Assembly: GCF_000187245.1 (NCBI RefSeq)
Contig: NC_027864.1
Coordinates: 868,001 to 932,000 of the forward strand
Source: Ogataea parapolymorpha DL-1
Taxonomy: Eukaryota; Ascomycota; Pichiomycetes; Pichiales; Pichiaceae
DNA length: 64,000 bases
Direction: 5' to 3'
Part shown: positions 52,303 to 61,161 of the stretch, piece after piece
How positions within the stretch are numbered: position 1 is the stretch's first letter
Layout: the number at the start of each line of letters is the position of its first letter
Translations under genes and position numbers: made by a program
The notes under the pieces: model-generated
Seen by the model: the letters and a program-made list of their open reading frames with translations, nothing else
Told to the model about the DNA's origin: nothing
Databases searched by the model: none

Positions 52303-52584
52303 TGTTGAAACTTTGTTTTGATAAGTGTAATGTCTACAGTCATTATTCTTCCTTCAATAGTGTGACTATGTATCAGATATTTAATACTTTTGGTATACCG
52401 TAGTCCCTCACTTATAAGTGGGATATGACACACCCTTATATATTATTTGGTTAGTCTCATATGTGATTCAGACTTGCATAATCTGAGAATGTGCTCACAT
52501 TATGCATGTGCTAAGACCGATAAACCTTCATATCAGGATAAGCCGCACAGCCATGACATAATCTATGACTATCTTATCTCAACA
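52303..52584 (-). repeat. 3' LTR of the retrotransposon (F)
   Basis: In element orientation this is the downstream LTR. It is preceded by a short purine run GGTAGGG directly before TGTTGAG, a candidate polypurine tract (about 52585-52591). Confidence 0.9.
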
Positions 52585-52607
52585 CCCTACCATAGTCGTG
52601 GATTGGG

Positions 52608-55600
52608 TCAAATCTTTGCAAGATGCATTTTCTTCTTTAGGGAGTTAAGTTTCTCTCTGACCAATTGCTTAGTCAGTAGGTCGGCAATATTTGACTGGCT
52701 GTCAACGTATTCAATTTGTAGGTCTCCCTTTAAGATATGATCTCTGATAAAATGATAGCGTATATCTATATGTTTTGTGCGTTGATGTTGAGTGGGGTGT
52801 TTTGCTAAGGATATTGAACTAGTATTGTCACCAAACAGTATGGGAACATATGATCCCAAAACAGATAATTCCTTCATCAATTGTTTAAGCCACAATAATT
52901 CTTTCACAGCATCGCTCATTGCCATATATTCAGCTTCAGTGGTGGATGTTGCTATTGAGTTTTGTTTCTTGGATTTCCATGAAATAGGACCATTTGCTAG
53001 CATGAAGATGTATCCAGTTGTAGATGTTCTGTCTTCTAAAATACCTCCCCAGTCAGCATCACAGAAACCTTTTAGCTCAACACTTGATGTACGAGTGTAG
53101 GTAATGCCATCGTCTATAGTTCCTTTCAAGTATCTCAACACATGCTTCGCAATAGTGAGATGATTTTGACTTGGCTGTTTAAGATATCTGCTAAGTTTTG
53201 CAACAGTAAAAGTGATGTCTGGTCTAGCCGTGTTTGCAGCAAATAACAACTTCTCTACCATGCTGCGAAAAAGGGTAGGATCAGTCAGAGGAACATCATG
53301 ATCAGATATCCACGCAGTTGTAGTAGACACCCTAGTTACCGGATTGCAGGTATCAAGACCAAAGTCTTGGAGGATGGAAGTCAGATATGAAGACAAAGAC
53401 AGAGTAATCGACTGAGGAGTCTGGCGAATATTGAGACCCAGGAACGTGGTGACAGGACCAAGATCTTTCATCTGGAATTTGGAGGACAAAAGAGATTGGA
53501 CAGACTTAATCTGAGTAAGCGACTTCGACAAGATAAGAAGGTCATCGACATATAGGGCAACATAGGTAGGAGGAGAGGAGTGAGACACGTAAATGCCATA
53601 ATCACTTTTAATGCGGGTGAAATTCGCTTGAACAAGGACCTGATCAATGGTGTGGTTCCAGCACAAAGGTGCCTGCTTGAGACCATACAGACTCTTGTGA
53701 AGACGGCAGACTCGTTGGGGATGGTCAGTACTGATAAACCCAGGAGGCTGTCGCATGTACAATTCTTCGACAAGATTGCCATTGAGAAAAGCAGTGGTGA
53801 CATCCATTTGGTAAACAGAGAGAGAGTGAGAGGCAGCAAGCGCAAGAAGAAGACGAAGACTGTCGTATCGAATGACAGGACTGAACGTCTCATTGTAGTC
53901 AATACCATGGATTTGACTGAAACCCTGAGCTACCAGTCGTGCCTTATGAGGAAAGGTGGATGTAGACGGTTTCATAGTGTAAACCCAGCGACAGCCAATA
54001 GCACGGCGGCCAGAAGGGAGGTCAACAAGAGACCATGTGTGATTGTCCAATTGTGCCTGAAATTCGCGTTGCATGGCTTGTTTCCATTCAGGAATAGAGA
54101 GAGCCTCTGACACGCTAGAGGGAACATGATCAGACCCGGGAAGGGCAACAAGTGCAGATGAATGGTCAGTAGAGTTATTGAGTCGACGATACTTGGTGAT
54201 TGGTAAACGAGAACGCTTGGAACGCCTCCCGGGATAGAGTACAGGATGAATACAGTGATGCAGATCCATCTCTGATGTAGGAGGAGCATTCACTGCGGTG
54301 AGAAGGCGTATCGTGGAATGATCAGTCGAGTCACGCTCAGAGCTAGCAGTTACCTCAGCAGATGTAGTACCGTCCTCTAGATGTTCGAGGACAGGCGAGA
54401 CGGAGTCTTGAATAGTCGTCGGAATAGTAACCAACATCGGGCCCAGAGGAGGAGCAGCCGATGCATTATGTAAATCAGATGTAGTAGAGGGAGGATCCAT
54501 TGGCGCCGAGTCAGAGCCAGAAGGCGAAGGAGATCGCGAACAAGGTACTGGTTCCTTGGGAATAATAGAGGTCGTAAGCAGGTGGGAATCTGTAATTAGA
54601 CCGTAGGTAGGAGGAACCATGATTGGGACATGAGAGGACTGAGGCTTGAAATCTAAGGATGTATCTTGTTTGAATGGGAAACAAGTATCATCAAAACGCA
54701 CTTGATCAGTCTCTTTCAATTTCAAAGTATGCGGATCAATGAGCTGGAACGCTGTCCGGCGTTTACTATATCCAACAAAGATTAGTGGCGAGATAACAGA
54801 AGAAAACTTTGATGGACGCTCATGAGAATCAACAAGTGAATATGCTTTACATCCAAATGGATGATACCGAGAATAATCAGGAGATTTATGGAACCAACAC
54901 GAATATGGTATCTCAAATTGGATAGCCCTACTGGGTTCTCTGTTGACAAGATATGTGGCCATTTGAACAGCAAAGGGCCAATAGGATTCAAGACATCCTG
55001 AGCTTGAAAGAAGTATGCGGGCTCTTGAAGTGATGACTCGGTTCATACGCTCTGCAACTCCATTTTGATGGCTGGAGTGGGCAACTGTTAGTTCTTGCGT
55101 GATGCCTTTGGATGCAAGAAAAGTTTCAAGAGACTTGTTAACAAATTCGCCACCATTATCAGTACGCAAGGTAGTAACTTTGTAATTATGGGGTGACAAT
55201 TGTGTCTCAGGTTTGTTATAAATTGCTGAATAAGATCTGTGGCTTCTGATTTGACCTTTAAGCAATATGATGAGGTGATATGTGTAAATCGGTCAACAAT
55301 AACCAGGAAGTATTTCTCACCATTTATTCCTGTGTGGGGAAAAGGTCCACAGATATCAGCATGTAAGAGTTTGAGAGGTCTCGACACAGACGTAGATGAG
55401 ATCTTTCGTTTGGATTTAACAGGCCTTCCAGCAAGAAAATCTTGGCATGGATGAGGAGGATTTGGGATTTGAAGTCTTGCAGAGATGGACTTCGGTGGAT
55501 GTCCCATTACAATATGAAGATCTGATACTGAGGCTTAATATGCCTTTGAATAAGAAGAGGAAGACATCACTTTGTATGTATATTTGAACAGTTTGTTCTG

Positions 55601-55857
55601 ATGGTGGTAAGTTCCTAATAAATCTTTACCACACCATAGTTTCTTGTTACTAATTTTAATCTCCTTACCAGCAAGCACAGCTTTGTTAATAGCAATCAGG
55701 TTGGATGGACATTGTGGAGCATAAAGAACATCTTTGAGTGTCACTGTCTTGTGTCTTTTAGATAGGACAACAGTTCGTTTTCCGTTCACCTGCACACCAG
55801 ATGCTATTCCAGAAATATATCCATTGGTTGTACGAAAGTCTGTGAAGTGATTTCTGT
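52608..55857 (-). pseudogene. pol pseudogene: integrase, reverse transcriptase, RNase H
   Basis: The frame is broken into pieces. Near 55795-55857 the protease remnant resumes at NHFTDFRT without the catalytic DSGA/DTGA. An in-frame TAA at 55535-55537 falls before MGHPPKS, in the zinc-binding part of integrase. A frameshift lies near 55200, between HADICGPF (first catalytic Asp) and LRTDNGGEF (second). From about 55265 to 52608 an 885-codon frame stays open: the rest of integrase with its Glu in HQNGVAER, the reverse transcriptase with YVDD at 53541-53552, and RNase H with TTEAEYMA. GC of this part is higher than the surrounding desert, as expected for transferred or young element sequence. 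Confidence 0.9.
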
Positions 55858-56625
55858 TTAAGCCCGGTTTCCTTTTGAAACTGGAGTTGGTGCTCTACAG
55901 TTTGGAGATTTGTGGCCAGCTTTCTGACATCTTGCACAAATAATATTCTTCTTCTTCGTCGTTTGGATAGAACGTTTAGTAGCCAGGAATCCAGACTTGG
56001 TTTCATGTTCAAATAATTGCATTGCTGTGACAGCTCTTTGAATAGTTAGTTCATTTCCGCAGTCAGCAAATAGATATCGTTCTAGTTTCTCATTCTGCAG
56101 AGAACTAAGTTTGGAGAAGATTAACCATACTGCTGGGTCTTGATTCCATTGAAGTAGATTGACACATTTTGCTCCCCATTCCATAGGCCCTTGTCCATTT
56201 GACGAGTTAATTGAACAGTATTCTTCGTACAACTGTCTAAAGGATATTTGTCCATAACATTTGATCAGAAGATGATATTTCTGATAACCAGTTTGATCCT
56301 GACTAATCAGATTCTTTACTGGTTGTGACACTGAGGTGTGTACCCAGAATAACAGGAGTTGGTCATAAGCAGCTTGAATTTCAATAACTTGTTCGTTACC
56401 TCCACACTGTTCGAGGGAAAAAGGTATATTACCAGTTTGAATATAGTCAACAACTGATGGTTCAAATGAATTTAAAGTATTTGTGAATTTTGTTTTCCAA
56501 CGCATAAAATTTGCCGCTGACATAAGCTTATCATCATCGTTAAATGAGTTGGTCGCCCAAAAAGCGCTCGCAGGGCTCATAACCTGTTGAAACTTTGTTC
56601 TGATAAGTGTAATGTCTACAGTCAT
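55858..56625 (-). pseudogene. gag of the retrotransposon (255 codons)
   Basis: The frame starts at an ATG inside the 5' LTR (56625), so the LTR encodes the first 14 residues (MTVDITLIRTKFQQ). It ends in a CCHC zinc knuckle, CARCQKAGHKSPNC (C-x2-C-x4-H-x4-C), and stops at a TAA immediately before a deletion that removes the protease active site. In intact copia elements gag runs into pol, so this frame is probably truncated. Confidence 0.85.
56569..56584 (-). other. Primer-binding site for half tRNA-iMet
   Basis: The plus strand reads CGCAGGGCTCATAACC, identical to the anticodon-arm region of yeast initiator tRNA-Met. The element strand is therefore complementary to a tRNA cut in the anticodon loop. 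It abuts the LTR end exactly. Half-tRNA-iMet priming is known for Drosophila copia and yeast Ty5. Confidence 0.85.
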
Positions 56626-56866
56626 TATTCTTCCTTCAATAATGTGACTATGTATCAGATAGTTAGTATCTTTGGTATACCTTAGTCCCTCACTCATAAG
56701 TGGGATATGACACACCCTTATATATTATTTGGTTAGTCTCATATGTGATTCAGACTTGCATAATCTGAGAATGTGCTCACATTATGCATGTGCTAAGACC
56801 GATAAACCTTCATATCAGGATAAGCCGCACAGCCATGATATAATCTATGACTATCATATCTCAACA
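56585..56866 (-). repeat. 5' LTR of the retrotransposon (G)
   Basis: Upstream LTR in element orientation, with a TATATAA promoter-like box in its U3/R part and the gag ATG near its end. Confidence 0.9.
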
Positions 56867-58057
56867 ATCTCGACAAGAACGACATTGTGACAACTTACGT
56901 CCTCTTGGTTGACAGCTCAAACATCACTTCTTTCAAATTCTTCTTCTTGACACGCTGATTACTCTTCTCTTCTCCTTTTTGATACTTAGTTGATTAACAA
57001 GTTTCCGACCAGTGTGTTCAGTGTCAGATAAATCTGTTGGTGCACCTGTGAGAGCATTGAAGGTAGGGAGGGATCGGTGGAGATGAGCTAAGAACTGGAT
57101 TCTCACCATTTTGATTACCAAGAAAAAGAACGTGAAAAAGTCCCATCTGAACCTTGCCATGGGTAACTCTATTTCCATTTGGTGAGCCAGGTACTCTGCC
57201 CTACCCTACCAAATTCAAGCTCTGTCGCAATAAGGTTTAGTTTGGAATGGTCTCACTGGATCTTTGACATCAAAGTAAAACTTCTCTAAAACCAAATTTC
57301 CCAAAAAAGAAGGCTCTCTAGCATAACGTGACAGCTCAAGACAACTGGAGTTAATCTGGACTATAGCAAGATACTAGGGAACAATGAAGTCGTTAATTAT
57401 CACTGGAAAGCTTTTTCGTACTCTGTAGCTACTCGTTTGTTCCTCAGAATCATGCTATATGATTGATAAGCTTTCTGCTTAAAAAAAGCGCTTGAATCTG
57501 GATCAGCCCTATTCAGAACCAACCGTAGTTGGCTAATCCATCTCAAATAATTGCGCGCGAAGGACAAGCTATTCGAGTCTGGAAAACCATGAATTTGAAG
57601 GAAGTTCCCAACATGGCACACAACCTCTCCAATTTAATCCATTTAACTTTTGTACAAATTGGTACCGAACACATTTAACAAAGGAAAAGGTAATCTCAAC
57701 AACCTAAAATTGTGCAATTCAACTAACTGCCTTGAGAATAAACAAGGGACAAGTAAATCGCCGCCTGTACTCTGCATGCCCTTCTTCAACAATATATTCA
57801 GGCTCGAAGAATAGAAAAGATAAAGGATATAGGAACTCTTTCGATGTCTGCTTCCGATCCATATACTCGTTAGACGGAAAGATGTCAACAGTATTAATAT
57901 GCCATATCTGAAAAGTATAACTTTTGAATTAGAATAAAATGCAGGCAAGTCCACCTAAAGCCATGAAGTCAATTTCACAAACAAGCAAACTCCGTTTACT
58001 GGTCCCATCAATTTTTCTATTCAATTGCCAGAGCCAGATTTCAGTAGGCCTGGTCAA

Positions 58058-58123
58058 TAACCTGTAACGCTTATTATGACCTCATACATAAAGTGAATGA
58101 GGTATTAACCCACTTACAGGTTA
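58058..58123. other. Nested inverted repeats (10 bp and 7 bp)
   Basis: Outer arms TAACCTGTAA (58058-58067) and TTACAGGTTA (58114-58123) are perfect. Inner arms ACCTCAT (58079-58085) and ATGAGGT (58097-58103) are also perfect. Together they can form an extended stem-loop or cruciform near the right edge of the desert, about 210 bp from tRNA-Asp. Confidence 0.5.
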
Positions 58124-58336
58124 CACAAGCTTCCGCAAAATAGGGCCGACACGAAATCCGATAACAGACCCTTGTATAGTACTCACTCTTTTACGCTTCG
58201 GAAGATCGCTTTGGTCTGGATCTGTGTTCATGATCACCATGCATGCCCTGCCTACTACACATTCCAAAAATTGGATCATGTGCGAGCCAGTATAAAGATA
58301 TCTTGCACTTAAAAAAAAGTAGTGTTTTGATTTGAA

Positions 58337-58408
58337 CTCCGAGACCGGGAATTGAACCCGGGTCTCCCGCGTGACAAGCGAGAATTCTAACCACTAAACT
58401 ATCTCGGA
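58337..58408 (-). tRNA. tRNA-Asp (GUC)
   Basis: The minus strand gives a 72-nt tRNA: TCCGAGA/TCTCGGA acceptor, discriminator G at 58337, D arm TAGTTTAGTGGTTAGA, anticodon GTC at 58373-58375 in CTTGTCAC, and T arm CCGGG TTCAATT CCCGG. It closely matches S. cerevisiae tRNA-Asp. No intron. Confidence 0.95.
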
Positions 58409-59197
58409 GACAGTTAACTTTTTACGTTGTTGAATACACATACAGGGTGAGCCATAATATTGCGCACCGAAGATTTGCCCATAAGGATAGGTTTTGGTAC
58501 ATCTTGTTGTCGAGCAAAAGATTATGTGCAGAAATATATATAGAATAACTGGAAACTTATGTTTTAGTAGTCGTGTGACGATAGGTGGGACTGGGACTAA
58601 CACAAAAGTATAATTCTATCATGCTTCCTGATCTTGTGAGAAATTAGCAAAAGTAACTAAAGATAACAACGGAGAGACGTTGACAATAAAATCGCTACGT
58701 TTCTAAACTTTTGTTTTGCTAAACGGAAGCACGTGGCTAGTCTTGCATTTCTGGTAGGTTAGTATAAGTTTATAGGATTTCTGTAGCTATGCCATGATAC
58801 TATGGTTTCGGACAGAAGAATTCGTTTTGGGTTGCTGAGTTGGTTTTGTATCATCTTCTGAAAATGATATTAGCTGTATTTAAGTTTAGGTGCTGTTTTA
58901 TTTTAAACTGACTCCCCCCCATAATGGCATTTGTTCGATATAATTAATATTCGTAGGTTTTTGTATACGGAATTCGAACTAAAATGCTCTGTTATTTGCT
59001 TCAAAGTAGGAAAGCTCAAGTTGATGCTCTACATAGTAGGTAGCGTGCTGCACGTTGAAAGGATATGCTTTTGAAATATATATATGAAAACGCTCAAGTG
59101 TAACTCATATTAAACCCCGATAAATCTCCTCTGGATTTGTTTTATTTTTAAAAGCCGATCCCACTGCAAACAAAAACTACGAGCAAAGATTATTCGA
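58409..59197. other. Intergenic region tRNA-Asp to MFS gene (789 bp)
   Basis: AT-rich, no ORF supported. An ATATATATAT run near 59075-59084 is a TATA candidate about 115 bp before the MFS ATG. Confidence 0.5.
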
Positions 59198-60847
59198 ATG
59201 GCAGACCTCCATTTATCGACTTGTAAGAGTCATGAGTACACATTGATAAATTTTATCTGCTTCTTGCTAGCAAGCTTTTCTTCGGTTGCGCTGGCGGTTT
59301 TCATTTCTACAACTCAAACATACTTCATCACGGATGTGTTACAAATAGGTGAGAACGTCGGAAGTTACGTTGGTACTTTGGGCTTGTTCGATGAAATCCT
59401 GTCGATGTGCTTAGTGCCATTGATGGGAGTCCTAGCAGACCGATTTGGGTCCAGGGTTGTTGTCTCATCAGGTTTCCTCGTTTCCGGGCTAAGTCTTTTT
59501 GGTTTCGGATATTTTGTACGAACTAATGTGGTCCCTCAGATGCTATTTTGGAGGTTGGTGTTTGCTGCCGGGCTGACAGCTTCCTTGGGTATTCTCACAG
59601 TCATGGTCATCGAAATGAACCACTCGGGATTCGATCTTAAAGCATACATATCTGGCTTTAGCAACTCGTTAAGTCCGTTTGATAGAGCACAAGAGGAGTC
59701 TGATGCCATGGGCGGTTGCGACGGAGCAGATGTCCATGAAAATTATCTGGAAAGAGTAGACAATCTGAACAAATCCAGGAAAGACGGGACCAAGGTCTCT
59801 TACATGGGAATAATGAGTGGTCTTGGTGCAGTGTTTGCTGTCACTCTCTTATTGAGACTTCCAGTTTTTTTTGGTAAAACAAGACCGGCAGGGTCTGCCA
59901 TGAGAATGTCATACTACACTGTGGGCGTTGGTGCAATAGTTGTGGCTGTGATTATGTGGTTTTGCTCTTTCAAAAGTGAAAGCGATATCTCTTTTAAGGA
60001 CGATCTTTTCGAATCGTATGCACAGGACAATGGGATACGGGAGGATTTGGTGAGCGATTCTGATGAGGAGTACTTTTCATCCTCTACGGTAAGAGAAACT
60101 TATTGGACTTCTCTCAAAACAGGATTCCAGTTGTCGATGGAAGATCCCGGGATTCTCATTGCTTATCTGAGTGGCTTTATTTCACGATGCATAACAATTG
60201 TGATTACACTATACATTCCATTCTATGTGAACGCCTATTACAGGGAGATTGGAGATTGTACCAAGAGTTCAAATGACAAAGTTGACTGTCCAGAATCTTA
60301 TATTTTGTCATCGATTCTCACAGGTGTAGCCAATTTATTTGGACTTTTGCTTGCTCCAATTTCGGGAATTCTTGTCGATCGATTAAACAATTACACCATT
60401 CTCATTTCGATTGCCGCAATCATCTCGACAACTGGGTTTCTTACATTCTGCTTGATAACAACACCGGATAAAAGTGTGATGATATATTTAGCAGCGTCAA
60501 TGATGGGTTCTGCCCAAATCATGTTCATTATAATATCAATGACTATGATTTCAAACATAACCTCTGAGGACAAATATCGGCAGCGGGAAGGTTCTATATC
60601 GGGGGTATTCGCTTTCGTCGGCGGTGTCGGGATCATTTTCACATCTTTTGTTGGGGGAAAATTAGCTGATTTCAGTCCCAAGCTTCCCTTCTTGCTTGTG
60701 GTTGTTACAAGCATAGTGAGCCTTTTGGCTGTTTTGCTTCTCAATGGTCACTCTTTGAAAAGTTTGTGTGGCTTTTCAAAGCCTTCCGAAAGAATCGAGG
60801 AACAAGATGCTTCGAATTTGTTAGATTACGCTTCAACACGAACATGA
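59198..60847 (+). CDS. Major facilitator superfamily transporter (YCR023C-like)
   Basis: This 549-residue protein has about 12 transmembrane segments in two halves. The MFS loop motif between helices 2 and 3 is visible as GVLADRFGSR. Hydrophilic loops lie at about residues 150-205 and 265-305. The second half repeats a GILVDRLNN-type turn. It resembles S. cerevisiae YCR023C, an uncharacterised vacuolar-type MFS protein, but the substrate is unknown. It is convergent with SMC2 (314-bp gap, nothing else seen in it). Confidence 0.7.
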   Translation: MADLHLSTCKSHEYTLINFICFLLASFSSVALAVFISTTQTYFITDVLQIGENVGSYVGTLGLFDEILSMCLVPLMGVLADRFGSRVVVSSGFLVSGLSLFGFGYFVRTNVVPQMLFWRLVFAAGLTASLGILTVMVIEMNHSGFDLKAYISGFSNSLSPFDRAQEESDAMGGCDGADVHENYLERVDNLNKSRKDGTKVSYMGIMSGLGAVFAVTLLLRLPVFFGKTRPAGSAMRMSYYTVGVGAIVVAVIMWFCSFKSESDISFKDDLFESYAQDNGIREDLVSDSDEEYFSSSTVRETYWTSLKTGFQLSMEDPGILIAYLSGFISRCITIVITLYIPFYVNAYYREIGDCTKSSNDKVDCPESYILSSILTGVANLFGLLLAPISGILVDRLNNYTILISIAAIISTTGFLTFCLITTPDKSVMIYLAASMMGSAQIMFIIISMTMISNITSEDKYRQREGSISGVFAFVGGVGIIFTSFVGGKLADFSPKLPFLLVVVTSIVSLLAVLLLNGHSLKSLCGFSKPSERIEEQDASNLLDYASTRT

Positions 60848-61161
60848 GCTTTACTTTTGGAGTGCTTAGCCATATACGACTTTTAAGCTCACTCAAATCA
60901 CTCTTTACATCGCAATTGTTAACTGCAATTGATAGGCATTAGAAATGAATGTACTATATGGGCCTAGTGACCGAACCTGTTAAGGAATATATGTAGCTTT
61001 GACGGCAAAGAAAAATTGCAGGATACCAGATGTAATCTATCAGGTTTAAAAGGGGATCATTATGAAGCTGGGATGTGACACATATACTACCCTATCCAGA
61101 ATTTGAGAGCTTGATCTATTGTATTAGGGAAAATTAAATATACTGGTCAATGGTGATAGAT

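Larger units (their letters stand above)
52303..56866 (-). mobile_element. Ty1/copia-type LTR retrotransposon, inactive (4564 bp)
   Basis: Two 282-bp LTRs flank a 4000-bp interior on the minus strand. Gag precedes integrase, which precedes reverse transcriptase and RNase H: the copia order. The two LTRs differ at many positions, so the insertion is not recent. Flanking 5-mers (CTCCA left, ATCTC right) do not match, so the target duplication is lost. The primer site matches a half initiator tRNA-Met. The copy carries broken gag-pol and is presumed dead, though the RT/RNase H frame is intact. Confidence 0.93.
43827..58336. other. Gene desert rich in LTRs: candidate regional centromere
   Basis: This 14.5-kb stretch between the two tRNA genes lacks any supported cellular gene, while flanking DNA carries one gene every 1.5-2 kb. 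GC is about 35-38% in sampled lines, lower than most neighbouring genes. It contains five solo LTRs, one full copia element and a decayed inverted pair. Stretches in which I see nothing else: 43827-44572, 44913-46688, 47151-47401, 47684-49287, 49532-50462, 50707-51744 and 56867-58057. LTR clustering in otherwise gene-free low-GC blocks is known for centromeres of several yeasts, including Ogataea polymorpha. EFM5 at the edge is a centromere-linked gene in S. cerevisiae. The function is inferred. Confidence 0.5.

Noticed and set aside
57400..57954. Two minus-strand frames in the same phase, separated by stops
   Set aside because: They could be a decayed gene, but neither half resembles a family I know and there is no supporting context. 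Chance is not excluded.
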